Below, in pieces: positions 8,858 to 18,545 of a stretch of 59,288 nucleotides of DNA. The position numbers were made by a program, and so were the translations under genes. The notes under the pieces are model-generated. The model did not search any database. It was not told where the DNA came from and saw only the letters and a list, made by a program, of their open reading frames with translations. The stretch's first letter is position 1. Each line of letters begins with the position of its first letter. This DNA comes from Planctomycetota bacterium (GTDB lineage Bacteria; Planctomycetota; B15-G4; JADJEK01), in assembly GCA_016213895.1 (NCBI GenBank), contig JACQZJ010000050.1:1-59288 (forward strand), given 5' to 3'.

Positions 8858-10627
8858 CTATTTCTCGGTCAGCGTGATCTTGGCGTTCTTCAGGCACTCG
8901 TGCGCGAAGCTGGAGAAGCGGAGGTCGTGGTAGTCGCTGACCACCAGAGCCTTCTGGATCTCGAACTCCCTGATCGGCGTGGACTTCGTGAAGGTGAGCA
9001 CCTTGACCAGCATGTAGCCGAGCGTCTCGCGCATGCCGGGCAGCACCGCCATCTCGATCTTCACCGGCCCGACGACGTCGCCCTCGACCCGGTTGTAGAA
9101 GATGTCGTCCGCCAGCGAGTAGCCCTGGATGAAGATCAGGTACTGGTTCTCGGAGAAGCACTGGCGCAGCTCGTTGCGCGTCTTCGGCGTCGTGGTTCCC
9201 TTGGGGAAGGCCTTGTCCTCGGAGCAGAACTGCTTGCGAATCTCCTCGTTGCTCGACTTCCCCTCGAGCAGCGCCGCCTTGGCCTGCGTGGTGCGCCGCA
9301 GCGCCTCGTCCCAGGCAGCCTGCCCGGCCAGGCCGCTCTGCTTCTCGGTTTCGACCAGGGAAACCCAGAACACCTCGCAGTCCACCTTGCCGCTCTCGTA
9401 GAACAGCCTGCCGTACCCGGTGTGGTGCTCCCTCAGGTCATCGTCGCCAACCACGCCCTGCAGCATCTTCTCGAACGCGACCCGGCGCCGGTAGTACTCG
9501 CGATACTCCGACATGTTGAAGAAGCCCTGGAAACTGATGGCGCTCTGCAGCGGGAAGAGCGTGCCCTCGTACTCCGCCTCGTGGGCGCGGAACAGGGCCT
9601 CGAACTCCTCGGCGCCGACCTTGACGTCGTTGTCCGCCAGCGCGTCGTCCAGGGCGCGATAGAGGATGCACAACCGCAGGGCGCCCTCCTTCACCTCGAC
9701 CTGCGGCGGCACGAAATCGAGCACTTCCTGGACCGTGACCGGCTCCCCGTTCACCGTCATGTACACGCCCTTGGGCAGCTTCTGGGCCTCGGCTCCCTCG
9801 GGCTCGACTCCCTCCTCCAGGGCGTACTTGATGTCCGCCCGCTTGATCATCTCCTGCTGCAGCATGCGCAGGAACTGCATGCGGAACATGGGCGGCAGCT
9901 CCTGCCCGGTCTCGTAGGAGTTGGTCAGGTAGTTGCGAAGATCCTTCTGCTTCTCCAGCAGCTCGGCGGACTCCAGCGGCAGGCCGGGGTTCAGCTCCTG
10001 CGCGCTCGGGTCGAGCGGCTTGATCGGCGGCAGCAGCAGGCGCTCGTTGAGCAGGTGGGCGCGCAGGAAGTCCTTGTACTTCTCCCATCCCATCGACGCC
10101 TCGATGCGCGACTGGTATGCAGTGAGGGCCTCCTCGCCCTGGGCCCTGTTCTGGTCCTCCTCGGCGCGCAGCCGCGCATCCACCTCCTCGGGAGTCACCT
10201 CGTAGACGGCCGGGTCGCCGCCGTTGTCGATCGCCTTCTGCACCGCCTGGTTCGTGAGGATGACCAGCTGCGAGCGCAGGATGCCGTTCTGGCCGGCGTT
10301 GAGCGCGTACCACAGCAGGAACTCGTCCTGCGTGATGTCCGTGTCATTGACGCGCGCCACCACCGGCGCGTCGTAGTCGATCTTGCTCAGGTCGAGATCG
10401 CGCACTTCCTCCAGGCGGCGCACGTACGGGCAGCCGTCCCGCCCCGCGCGATACTCCTTGACGCTCTCGATGTCCCGGGACCGCTGCGCCGGCTGCGCAC
10501 CCGACGGCTGGATGGAGATGCCGGGCTGCGGCTCGGGCTGCGGCGGCTTGGGCTGGGCTTCGGGGCCCTCCTGCTGAGCCAGGAGCAGGGACAGAAGAGC
10601 CGGGAGAACGTGGCTGATGGCGATCAT
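8858..10627 (-). CDS. Secreted SurA/PrsA-like chaperone, putative peptidyl-prolyl isomerase
   Basis: 589 residues with an N-terminal signal-like segment (ISHVLPALLSLLLAQ), a proline-rich linker, then a mostly helical body. Two SurA-N-like segments can be seen: VARVNDTDITQDEFLLWYAL near residue 90 and MTVNGEPVTVQEVLDFVPPQ near 290, the pattern by which SurA/PrsA-type foldases begin. A clear parvulin catalytic domain is not obvious, so isomerase activity is uncertain; an envelope chaperone is the safer reading. AAAGGA lies 7 bases before the ATG and a good promoter lies just upstream (10675-10703). Paralogous use with the nearby HtrA and subtilisin genes in envelope quality control is inference. 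Confidence 0.6.
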   Translation of the reverse strand: MIAISHVLPALLSLLLAQQEGPEAQPKPPQPEPQPGISIQPSGAQPAQRSRDIESVKEYRAGRDGCPYVRRLEEVRDLDLSKIDYDAPVVARVNDTDITQDEFLLWYALNAGQNGILRSQLVILTNQAVQKAIDNGGDPAVYEVTPEEVDARLRAEEDQNRAQGEEALTAYQSRIEASMGWEKYKDFLRAHLLNERLLLPPIKPLDPSAQELNPGLPLESAELLEKQKDLRNYLTNSYETGQELPPMFRMQFLRMLQQEMIKRADIKYALEEGVEPEGAEAQKLPKGVYMTVNGEPVTVQEVLDFVPPQVEVKEGALRLCILYRALDDALADNDVKVGAEEFEALFRAHEAEYEGTLFPLQSAISFQGFFNMSEYREYYRRRVAFEKMLQGVVGDDDLREHHTGYGRLFYESGKVDCEVFWVSLVETEKQSGLAGQAAWDEALRRTTQAKAALLEGKSSNEEIRKQFCSEDKAFPKGTTTPKTRNELRQCFSENQYLIFIQGYSLADDIFYNRVEGDVVGPVKIEMAVLPGMRETLGYMLVKVLTFTKSTPIREFEIQKALVVSDYHDLRFSSFAHECLKNAKITLTEK

Positions 10628-10667
10628 CGCAGATTCCTTTGGACCCGTGCCTGCGCGGTTGCGCGCG

Positions 10668-10688
10668 GGCAGGGATTACATCCCTGCC
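10668..10688. promoter_or_regulatory. Stem-loop overlapping the promoter of the SurA-like gene
   Basis: Perfect 8-base inverted repeat GGCAGGGA / TCCCTGCC around the loop TTACA. The loop contains most of the minus-strand -10 hexamer, so a dimeric repressor could cover the promoter here, or the arms may be accidental. Confidence 0.4.
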
Positions 10689-10703
10689 GCGAAAAGGTGT
10701 CAA
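10675..10703 (-). promoter_or_regulatory. Sigma70-type promoter of the SurA-like gene
   Basis: On the minus strand TTGACA (10703-10698), 17-base spacer, TGTAAT (10680-10675). The -35 is a perfect consensus and the spacing is ideal. It lies about 48 bases before the ATG at 10627. Confidence 0.65.
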
Positions 10704-10908
10704 GCCAGGCGCTCCTTGACGCGCCGCTCGCGCCTGGGCTACGTTCGTACGCCGTTCTCGCCCGGGGCGTTGAAGCCTCCGTGATCGGCGCCCGGCCGGC
10801 CAGGACTGAAGTTGCTGGCTGTGTCGTGGAGGCGATGCAACCGGCGAAGCGCTCGACAGGCGGGTGCTTCGCGGTCGCCGGAGACGCGCCGCGGAGGACA
10901 GCGTTGGC

Positions 10909-11580
10909 GTGAACTCGGACGATAGTACCCCGCCGCAGGACGACGCGCTCGCGCAGCTCGCCGAGGCCGGCTGCCTCGACGCGACGCAGCGCGCGCTCTG
11001 CCTGGCGCTCGCCCTGGGGGCCGCGGGTCGCTTCGCTCAGCTCGAGGATCTGTGCCGCTCCGCGCTCGCGCGCGGCGTGGCGCTTTCCTGCCTGCGCGAG
11101 GCGGCGCTCATGGTCCATCTCTTCGCCGGGTTCCCGGCGGCGATCGAGACGTTCCACGCCCTCGAGCGAGCGGCGGGGAGGCTGCCGCCCCCTGACCCGG
11201 GCGCCGACGTGCCCGAAGAGGAGCGCGGCGAGCGGGGCAGGGAGTTGTTCGCCCGCATCTACCAAGGCTCCGCGGACTCCGTGCTCGAGGTGCTGCGCTC
11301 CTTCGCGCCGGCCTTCGCGCACGCGGTCCTGGAAGACGCCTACGGGCGCATTCTGGCTCGTCCCGGCCTGGACGCGCGACAGCGCGAGCTGATGGCTGTC
11401 TGCGCCCTGACCGCCAGCGGCCTGCCGCGCCAGCTGCGCTCGCACCTGCGCGGCGCGCTCTCTTGCGGCGCAACGCCAGACGACGTGCACGAGGCGATCG
11501 CGCTGGCGCGCGCGGTCGCCCCCGCGCGGCGCGCCGCCGCGGCGGAGGCCGAGCTGCGCGCGCTCCTGGCCGCGCCCTAG
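10909..11580 (+). CDS. Carboxymuconolactone decarboxylase-like (AhpD-fold) protein
   Basis: 223 residues from a GTG with GGAGG upstream. Two helical halves resemble the CMD/AhpD fold: LREAALMVHLFAGFPAAIET in the first half and the family-typical ARPGLDARQRELMAVCALTA followed by LRSHLRGALSCGATPDDVHE in the second. The redox CxxC of true AhpD is absent, so peroxidase-reductase activity is unlikely; many such two-domain CMD proteins have unknown substrates. It is divergent from the SurA-like gene and upstream of a TMTC-like gene without an obvious functional link. Confidence 0.75.
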   Translation: MNSDDSTPPQDDALAQLAEAGCLDATQRALCLALALGAAGRFAQLEDLCRSALARGVALSCLREAALMVHLFAGFPAAIETFHALERAAGRLPPPDPGADVPEEERGERGRELFARIYQGSADSVLEVLRSFAPAFAHAVLEDAYGRILARPGLDARQRELMAVCALTASGLPRQLRSHLRGALSCGATPDDVHEAIALARAVAPARRAAAAEAELRALLAAP

Positions 11581-11687
11581 GCGCGCGCGGGCGATTCCCG
11601 GCGCGCTTTCGCCGCGGGCTGCTAGGCTTCGTGCTCCCCGGAACGCATGATCCCGATCTCACGCGCCGGGGCGACACGGAGACTCCG

Positions 11688-14600
11688 ATGAGCGACTCGA
11701 GCAACGCCCGCATGGGCAGACTCGCCATCCTGGTGGCGGTGGTGGCGCTGCTGGTGGGCGCCAACGCGCTGCGGAACGAGCTCGTCTACGACGCCCAGTT
11801 CCTGGTCAAGTCGAACGCCACGTTCCGGGACGCGGCCGCGCAGGAGAGCCTGCCGGGACGAGTGCTCGCCCTGAACCAGCTGTTCAAGGAGACGTTCTGG
11901 GACGGCGTCAACAAGACGCAGCCGGTCTCGCGGCGCATCCTCGGGCAGTTTCTCTACCGCCCCCTCATGCTCTGGCCCATGGGGCTGATCTACGTCACGA
12001 TCGGCGACGCGTCGCTGGCGTTCAACATCCTCAACCTCGCCTTCCACGTCCTCGCCGCGCTCCTCGTCTTCCGCCTGGCGGCGCTCCTCGGCGCCGGCCG
12101 CCGCGCCTCGGCCTGCGCCGCCTTGCTGTTCGCGGCGCATCCGATCCACTCCGAGGCGATCGCCTACGTCGCCGGCCTCGGCGAGACGCAGTCCGTGCTG
12201 CTGGCTCTCTGCAGCATGGTGCTCTACCTGACCGCGGCCACGCCCGCCGGCGTGCGCCCCGGCCGCGCGCTCCTCTCCTTGCTCGCCTTCGCCGCCGCGC
12301 TCTTCACCAAGGAGAGCGCGGCCATGGTGGTGGTCCTGCTGCTGCTCGCGGACGTGGCGCGCGGCGAGAACGCGCCGCGCTGGTCGCTGCGCCTCCTCTT
12401 CTATCTCGCCTTCCTGCTGATCATCGCCTTGAACGTCTACGCGCGCTACCGCGTCTGCGGCCACCTCGTGCCCGACGCAGCCTCGATCGGCCGCCTCGAC
12501 AACCCCCTCTCCACCGAGGGGTGGATGGTGCGCCTGGCCACCGGCGTGACGCTCTTCACCAAGGCGATCCAGCTCTTCCTGCTGCCGCTCGGGCAGTCCT
12601 CGGACTACTCCTTCAATCAGCTGCCGATCGCCCGCAGCCTGGCCGACCCCTACGCCGCCACCTCCTTCGCCGTGTGCGCGCTCATGACGGTCATCGGCTT
12701 CCTCTCCCTGCGGCGGCGGCCGGCGCTCGGCTTCGGCCTGCTCGTCTTCCTCTTCGCCTTCGGCGCCGTGTCGAACATCCCGGTCGTCATCGGCACGATC
12801 TTCGGCGAGCGCCTGCTCTACCTGCCGTCCATCGGCCTGTGCCTGGCGGCCGGCGCGCTCCTCGACGCCGCCCTGCGCCTCGCCGCGGCGCGGAGCGAGG
12901 TGGCGGCGCGCGCGGCGCGCGGCGTGTTCTGGGCCGTCCTCGTCGTGCTGAGCGTCGTGACGGCCGGCCGCAACAGCAAGTACCAGTCCATCGAGGTGCT
13001 CTACAACGACATGGTGGAGACCGCGCCGCAGTCGGCTCGCGCCTACTACCAGCGCGGCGAACTGGAGCGCAAACTGGGCGCCGAGGGACACCGCGAGAGC
13101 TTCTCCCTGGCGGCGTACGACTTCCGCAAGGCGATCGAGATCCTGCCGGAGTTCCACCCGGCGCGCATCCAGCTCGCCACGGTCCTGGGCCAGGCGGGCA
13201 AGGCGGACGAGGCGCTGAAGGTGCTGCAGGAGGCCTGGAGCCTCGTTCCCGACGACCCGAAGTCGAAGCCGTACCGCGACCAGATCGTCCAGACGCGAGC
13301 CGTCATCCTCGCCGCCGCGGGCGGCGGCAGCGACCCGGTGCAGACCAGGGAGATCCTGCAGGAACTGACGACGATGCTGGAGGAGCACGTGCGCGAGGAC
13401 CCGAGCGACACGGGCTCGGCCGTCGCCCTCGGCCTCATCTACTTGAAGACCGGCCGCGCCGAGGAGGCGGACGCCCTGGCTTCGAGCAACCTGCTCAACC
13501 ACCCGGACGACGACACGTTGATGGCGCTGAAGATCCAGGCGGTCTTCCAGCGCGGCGACCTGGAGGAAGGCCGGCGCCTGCTCGATGCGTTCGACGAATC
13601 GACCGTGCCCGACGCCCAGAAGACGGTCGATCTCTACCGGGGCATCCTGGCGGTCGAGGAGGCGATGCACCTGGAGGAAGCCTCAGAGGACGCCCACACC
13701 TCCTGGCAGGACGCCCTGGAGCGACTCACCGCGTTCACCGGCAAGTACCCCGACGAAGCCGAGGGCTTCTACTACCGCGGCTACGCCTTGCTGCATGGCT
13801 ACACCGACCGCCTCGACCAGGCGCTCGAGGATCTGTTGAAGTGCGTGCAGCTCAAGCCGTCGCACGAGCAGGTCTTCTACGCCATCGGCCAGGTCCTCAT
13901 CGCGCGCGGCAACTTCGAGGTTTCCGGACAGGCGCTGCAGTACTTCGAGGAGCTGAAGAAGCTCTACCCGGACAACGGCCAGTTCTGGCTGGTCTACGGC
14001 CGAGTCCTCGGCGGCTATGGCAAGCACGAAGAGGCGGTCTCGGCCTACGAAAAGGCGATCGCGCTGGGTTGGAACGGCGCCATGGCACAGGGCCTGCGCG
14101 CCATGGAGATGATCGAGCTCAAGCGCGGCGCGGAGGCTCTCGAGATCCTCGAGCGCGAGGAGAAGGAGCTGGAGCTGCAGGGCCCCACGATGGCCCGGCA
14201 CAAGGGAATCGTGCTCTTCGAGCTCGAGCGCCTCGAGGACGCGGCCAAGCAGTTCGACCACGCCTTGAGGATGGCGCAGCAGGACGCGCGTTACACCGGG
14301 CAGGTGCCTGACCTCAAGCTGCAGCTCGCCAAGACGCTGCTGCGCATCCCGGGACGCGAGTCCGAGGGATTCCGCGTCCTGGTCGACCTGCTCGACCGCG
14401 TGGAGAAGCTGGCCGCGAGCCCGCAGGAAGAGGTCCTCAAGGGATACGAGCTGAAGACCCTGCGCGAGCTGAAGCCGTACGTGCACCTGCAGCTCGCCTG
14501 GGCCTACGGCACCGTGCCCTCCCTGCTCGACAAGGCGCTGGCGCTCGACATGCTCGAGAAGGCCAGGCAGGCGGCGGAGGAGCTGAAGATGACCGCCGCC

Positions 14601-14693
14601 CTGCGGAACGACATCCTGCCCGCGCTCATCAGCGCCTACGAAGAGGGCGGCAACAGCGAGCAGGCGGAGGAGCTGAGGAAGAAGCTCAAGTAG
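11688..14693 (+). CDS. TMTC-like polytopic membrane protein (GT-C glycosyltransferase type) with TPR domain
   Basis: 1001 residues. The first ~430 contain about ten hydrophobic segments and motifs seen in GT-C/TMTC proteins: LRNELVYDAQFLV just after the first membrane segment, HPIHSEAIAYVAGLGETQSV, and FTKESA. The remaining ~570 residues are TPR repeats (for example AYYQRGELERKLGAEGHRES, GFYYRGYALLHGYTDRLDQA, QFWLVYGRVLGGYGKHEEAV). In animals TMTC proteins are O-mannosyltransferases; bacterial relatives are largely uncharacterised, so protein O-glycosylation at the envelope is an inference. The ATG at 11688 has CGGAG upstream and precedes the first membrane segment directly. It converges with a secreted protease gene. 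Confidence 0.75.
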   Translation: MSDSSNARMGRLAILVAVVALLVGANALRNELVYDAQFLVKSNATFRDAAAQESLPGRVLALNQLFKETFWDGVNKTQPVSRRILGQFLYRPLMLWPMGLIYVTIGDASLAFNILNLAFHVLAALLVFRLAALLGAGRRASACAALLFAAHPIHSEAIAYVAGLGETQSVLLALCSMVLYLTAATPAGVRPGRALLSLLAFAAALFTKESAAMVVVLLLLADVARGENAPRWSLRLLFYLAFLLIIALNVYARYRVCGHLVPDAASIGRLDNPLSTEGWMVRLATGVTLFTKAIQLFLLPLGQSSDYSFNQLPIARSLADPYAATSFAVCALMTVIGFLSLRRRPALGFGLLVFLFAFGAVSNIPVVIGTIFGERLLYLPSIGLCLAAGALLDAALRLAAARSEVAARAARGVFWAVLVVLSVVTAGRNSKYQSIEVLYNDMVETAPQSARAYYQRGELERKLGAEGHRESFSLAAYDFRKAIEILPEFHPARIQLATVLGQAGKADEALKVLQEAWSLVPDDPKSKPYRDQIVQTRAVILAAAGGGSDPVQTREILQELTTMLEEHVREDPSDTGSAVALGLIYLKTGRAEEADALASSNLLNHPDDDTLMALKIQAVFQRGDLEEGRRLLDAFDESTVPDAQKTVDLYRGILAVEEAMHLEEASEDAHTSWQDALERLTAFTGKYPDEAEGFYYRGYALLHGYTDRLDQALEDLLKCVQLKPSHEQVFYAIGQVLIARGNFEVSGQALQYFEELKKLYPDNGQFWLVYGRVLGGYGKHEEAVSAYEKAIALGWNGAMAQGLRAMEMIELKRGAEALEILEREEKELELQGPTMARHKGIVLFELERLEDAAKQFDHALRMAQQDARYTGQVPDLKLQLAKTLLRIPGRESEGFRVLVDLLDRVEKLAASPQEEVLKGYELKTLRELKPYVHLQLAWAYGTVPSLLDKALALDMLEKARQAAEELKMTAALRNDILPALISAYEEGGNSEQAEELRKKLK

Positions 14694-14708
14694 GCGCGGA
14701 ACCGCGCC
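14693..14708. terminator. Short stem-loop between convergent genes
   Basis: GGCGCGG-AA-CCGCGCC begins in the stop codon of the TMTC-like gene. It is a compact 7-base-pair stem without a T tract, in the 31-base gap before the convergent subtilase; it may act for either strand. Confidence 0.4.
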
Positions 14709-14724
14709 GCCGCGGCGTGGGCCT

Positions 14725-16920
14725 TCACTGCGTGGTCACGTCGAGCGGGTCCGAGAGGCCGGTCTCCGCGCCAGCGCTGTTCCGCGCCCGCGCCGCGAAC
14801 TGATAGGCGGTGCCGGGCGCGAGCCCCTTCACCTTGACCGGGGCCCACTCCTCGACGGAAGCGTAGAAGGCCGCGGGACCGGCCGCGTGCCCGTCGGGGC
14901 GCACGTAGGCGCCCGCGCTGGCGTTGAACAGCGCGTATTCCACGGAGGACGGATTGTCGCCCGGCTCGATCTCGAGCTTGACCCAGGTCGATCCGGTCGC
15001 GACGAGCAAGGGAGCGGGCGGCGTCTCGGCCTGCGTGCGGATCTTGAAGACCGCGGACCAGGCGGTCGTGTTGGCCGGGACGGCCGCGTCCCGCGCCTGC
15101 ACCGTGTACTTGTACACGCGGTCCGGAACGAGATCAGCGTCGACGTGGCTCGCGGCAGCCGACCAGTCCGCGTCGCTGCCGCCCTGGCCTTTCTTGCCCA
15201 GGTAGTCGAAGCGGTACTGAAGCGGCGGCGTCGCGTCAGAAGGCGGCGCGGCGACGATCTCCAGCGAGGTCGCCGCGGCGGAGCTCGCGCCCGCGTCAAT
15301 GGCGGGCGGGTCCGGAGCCGGGGGGAAGAAATCGGACCGCAGGTCCACCTTGCCGTGGCCGATGTCGCTGGGCGTGCCGGCGATGGGCAGGGCGTAGCCG
15401 AGCAGGCGCGACTCCAGCTCGGCGGCGGAGAAGCCGGGGTGCATCGATTTGATCACGCAAGCCGCGCCCGCGACGTGCGGCGTGGCGGCCGAGGTGCCCC
15501 AGAACGGGTTGTAGCCGGCGAGGGCGCTGCTGGTGCGGTCCGGGCCCACGACGTCCGGCTTGGGCTCTCCCTTGGTGTTCGGGCCGCGCGACGAGAAGGC
15601 CTCGACCGGCCCGCCGGCCCACAGCGTCTTGGCGACCGCTCCCACGGCCACCGCCTTGCTCGTGTCCGCCGGCGCGGACACGCTCCCGGCCGGGAAGTTG
15701 TTGCCGTCCTTGACCGCGTGCGACACGAAGAGCGCGGCCTGCGCGGGCTTCTTCTTCACGCGATTGACGAAGGCGCCGAAGTTGCCGGAGATGGCGGCCT
15801 GGAAGGACACGGTCTCGAACGGCATCTGGTAGCCGTCCTGGACCGTAGTGCTGTAGTCCACCAGAGTGCTCGGGCCGGGAGGCAGCGGCACCGCGTCCGT
15901 GCCGAGGTAGTAGACCGCGAGGTCGATGTCGATGGCCGACGCCGGGAAGTCGTCCCACACCAGGTGGACGGTCACGCCCTCACCGGCCAGCGCCGCGAAG
16001 GTGAGCCCCTCGTCGCCCGGCGAGAACTCGAGGAAGTCGTCCTCGTCGGCGTCGGCCCAGGGCCCCAGCCAGTGGCCGTCGCCGTAGTTGCCGGCCGCCA
16101 CCACGGTGAGCGTTCCTTGCTTGCGCGCCTGCTTGACCGCGGCCGCGGCCGCCCCGGTGCCGTCGGCGAAATTCGCCGTGGGGAAGCCGATCGACGTGCT
16201 CACCACGTCCGCCCCCTTCTTCGCCGCGAAAGCCATCGCCTTCTCGAAGTGCGCCAGGTTGGCGATCTTGATCAGCATGAGCTGTGCGCCGGGCGCCATC
16301 TGGTAGGCGATCTCCGCCACGGCCGTGCCGTGCGCGGTGGTCTGCTCCAGCCCGGAAGCGGTGTAGTTCTTCTTCAACCAGGGCTCGGGCAGGAACCCGG
16401 CGGCGATCATCGCCGACAGGCTCTGGAAGCCGACATCGATGATGGCGAGGCGCGTGCCCTGGCCGGAGGCGCCCGCGACGTGGGCGATGTCCGCGCCGAT
16501 CAGGCCGACGCCCTCGCTCGCGCAGGGCTCCGCCCGAGGGGAGAGGCGCAGGGCGGCGATCCCCGGTACCGCCTGCTTGAGCAAGGGCAGGAGATCGAAG
16601 TCCACGCGGGCGGCGATGGCGCCGCCCTTCTGGGAAAGGACATCGACTCCCAGGGCCGCGAGGAGCTGGGCATCGATGGCGCCGGGCTTCAGGGGCACGA
16701 GCTGCACCTCGAGCCAGCCCGCGTCGCTCAGGTCCGCGCGATGCAGGCGTGCCGCTTCCTCGAGACCCGCGAGCCCGCGCGCGCTCTGCGCCATGAGGTG
16801 CGCGGCGAGATGCGGCCCGAAGTCGTTCTCGGCTTGCGGCCGCGGCGCCGCCAGCGCCGCGTTCGCGTCCTCGCTCTGCGGGGCGAGAAGAAGAGCGAGG
16901 AGCAAGACGCAACCCGTCAT
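14725..16920 (-). CDS. Secreted subtilisin-like serine protease (S8) with C-terminal FN3-like domains
   Basis: 731 residues from an ATG with an excellent AGGAGG 5 bases upstream. The N terminus (MTGCVLLLALLLAPQSEDANA) is a signal peptide. The S8 catalytic triad is visible: Asp162 in LAIIDVGF, His197 in TTAHGTAVAE and Ser474 in WGTSAATPHVAGA, with the oxyanion Asn275 in AAGNYG. A large insertion separates the Asn and Ser motifs. Two fibronectin type III-like segments follow from ~residue 540 to the end (for example DRVYKYTVQARDAAVP, GTAYQFAARARNSAGAETG). It is probably exported and autoprocessed; substrate unknown. It converges with the TMTC-like gene and diverges from the HtrA genes. Confidence 0.93.
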   Translation of the reverse strand: MTGCVLLLALLLAPQSEDANAALAAPRPQAENDFGPHLAAHLMAQSARGLAGLEEAARLHRADLSDAGWLEVQLVPLKPGAIDAQLLAALGVDVLSQKGGAIAARVDFDLLPLLKQAVPGIAALRLSPRAEPCASEGVGLIGADIAHVAGASGQGTRLAIIDVGFQSLSAMIAAGFLPEPWLKKNYTASGLEQTTAHGTAVAEIAYQMAPGAQLMLIKIANLAHFEKAMAFAAKKGADVVSTSIGFPTANFADGTGAAAAAVKQARKQGTLTVVAAGNYGDGHWLGPWADADEDDFLEFSPGDEGLTFAALAGEGVTVHLVWDDFPASAIDIDLAVYYLGTDAVPLPPGPSTLVDYSTTVQDGYQMPFETVSFQAAISGNFGAFVNRVKKKPAQAALFVSHAVKDGNNFPAGSVSAPADTSKAVAVGAVAKTLWAGGPVEAFSSRGPNTKGEPKPDVVGPDRTSSALAGYNPFWGTSAATPHVAGAACVIKSMHPGFSAAELESRLLGYALPIAGTPSDIGHGKVDLRSDFFPPAPDPPAIDAGASSAAATSLEIVAAPPSDATPPLQYRFDYLGKKGQGGSDADWSAAASHVDADLVPDRVYKYTVQARDAAVPANTTAWSAVFKIRTQAETPPAPLLVATGSTWVKLEIEPGDNPSSVEYALFNASAGAYVRPDGHAAGPAAFYASVEEWAPVKVKGLAPGTAYQFAARARNSAGAETGLSDPLDVTTQ

Positions 16921-17140
16921 GCGAACCTCCTGTCTTTCCTGGCGCGGCCGCGCCCGCCGCAACGGGCCGCGGCGGGCCGAGCAGCGTCCCCGTCGATGTT
17001 ACCAGCTCCCTTCCACGGTTCTCCGGCGGCGATCCGTTGACCTGCCGCGCCAATGACTCTACACCTCCACGCTGGAAACCTGGCACCCGGCCGGCGGGCA
17101 TCGCGATCGGCCGACGCGACCGGCGAGGAGGGAGGCTCCC

Positions 17141-18538
17141 ATGCCCAGGCAAGCAGGATGGTCCCTGGCCGCGGCGCTGTGCGTCCTTGTGCTGGCGCGG
17201 CCGGCGGCGGCGCAGCAGGATCCGGCGGTCGCGGAGGAGCTCCCGGCGGCGGTCGCACGCTACCCGGACTTCCGTCAGATAGTGCAGAGCGCCAAGTCGC
17301 GGGTGTTTCCCGCGGTCGTCTACATCCGCTGCCTCCAGGAGTACAACGAGGAGGGGAAGAAGGAGTCGCGGCAGGTGAGCGGCAGCGGCGTGCTCATCTC
17401 GCCGCGAGGCGACATCGTCACCAACTGGCACGTCATCGAGAAGGCGACCAGCGTGCGCTGCCTGCTGAGCGACGGCCGGCACGCCGACGCGCAGGTGCTC
17501 GGCAGCGACCAGGACACGGACCTCGCCGTCATCCGCCTGGCGTGCAGCGATCCGGAGACGTTCCCCTGCGCCGCCCTGGGCGATTCCGGGACGCTCAAGG
17601 AAGGCGACTTCGTCATGGCCATGGGCGCTCCCTGGGGCCTGAACCGCTCGGTCTCGATCGGCATCGTCTCGTGCACGCGCCGCTTCCTGGAGGGCGTCAG
17701 CGAGTACTCGCTCTGGCTCCAGACCGACGCAGCGATCAACCCGGGGAACTCGGGCGGCCCGCTGGTCAACACCGCGGGGGAGGTCGTCGGCATCAACGCG
17801 CGCGGCATGAACGCCGGCGAAGGGATGGGCTTCGCCATCCCCGCGGAGACGGTGGCGCTCCTCCTGCCGCGGCTGCGCGACGAGGGCCGCATGGCGTGGA
17901 GCTGGACCGGCCTGCAGCTGCAGCCGCTGCGCGACTTCAACCGCGACAGCTACTTCGATGCCGACGCGGGAGTGATCGTCGCCGAGACCGACCCAGACAG
18001 CCCGGCGAGCCAGGCGGGGCTCAAGGCGCGCGACCGCATCGTCAGCATCAACTCGGATCCGATCGTCGCGCTCACCGAGGAGGACCTGCCGGCCCTGCGC
18101 CGCCGCATCCGCCTGCTGCCGCTGGGCGAGCCGGCGCGGCTCGGCGTCATCCGCGACGGCGAGGAGCTGGTCGTCGAGCTGACGCCGCGCGAGAAGGGGA
18201 AGGTCCAGGGCGAGGAGCTGGCCCTGGAACGCTTCGACTTCACGGTCAAGGCGATCAACCAGTTCGACAATCCGGACCTCCACTTCCACTGCCGGGAAGG
18301 CGTGTTCGTGTTCGCCGTGAAGCAGCCCGGCAACGCCGCCGAGGCCGGGCTGCGCGGCTACGACATCCTCCTGGAGGTCGCCGGCCAGAAGGTCGTGACG
18401 CTGGAGGACGCCCGGCGCGTGCACCAGGAGCTCCTCGCCCAGGTCGACGCGAGCCATAGGGTTCTCGTCGCGGTGCTGAGGAACGGGCTGCTGCGGCAGC
18501 TCGTTCTCGACTTCGCCCGCGACTACTCGAAGGAGTGA
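17141..18538 (+). CDS. Secreted HtrA/DegP-type serine protease with two PDZ domains
   Basis: 465 residues. A signal peptide (about residues 1-24, ending AAAQQ) is followed by a trypsin-fold domain with an intact triad: His97 in TNWHVIE, Asp127 in DTDLAVIRL and Ser204 in NPGNSGGPLV. Two PDZ-like domains follow (GVIVAETDPDSPASQAGLKA near 280, and FAVKQPGNAAEAGLRGYDIL near 390). HtrA proteases degrade or chaperone misfolded envelope proteins. The ATG has GAGGGAGG upstream. The next gene starts 7 bases after its stop and encodes a degenerate relative, so the two are probably co-transcribed and may act together. Confidence 0.93.
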   Translation: MPRQAGWSLAAALCVLVLARPAAAQQDPAVAEELPAAVARYPDFRQIVQSAKSRVFPAVVYIRCLQEYNEEGKKESRQVSGSGVLISPRGDIVTNWHVIEKATSVRCLLSDGRHADAQVLGSDQDTDLAVIRLACSDPETFPCAALGDSGTLKEGDFVMAMGAPWGLNRSVSIGIVSCTRRFLEGVSEYSLWLQTDAAINPGNSGGPLVNTAGEVVGINARGMNAGEGMGFAIPAETVALLLPRLRDEGRMAWSWTGLQLQPLRDFNRDSYFDADAGVIVAETDPDSPASQAGLKARDRIVSINSDPIVALTEEDLPALRRRIRLLPLGEPARLGVIRDGEELVVELTPREKGKVQGEELALERFDFTVKAINQFDNPDLHFHCREGVFVFAVKQPGNAAEAGLRGYDILLEVAGQKVVTLEDARRVHQELLAQVDASHRVLVAVLRNGLLRQLVLDFARDYSKE

Positions 18539-18545
18539 GGGCGCC

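Noticed and set aside
8900-10912. 670-codon plus-strand frame opposite the SurA-like gene
   Set aside because: Composition shadow (Leu/Arg/His-rich) with no recognisable motifs; the minus strand has a promoter, ribosome site and signal peptide.
17053-18459. 468-codon plus frame overlapping the HtrA gene
   Set aside because: Arg/Gly-rich shadow in another frame; the HtrA catalytic triad lies in the 17141 frame with a strong ribosome site.
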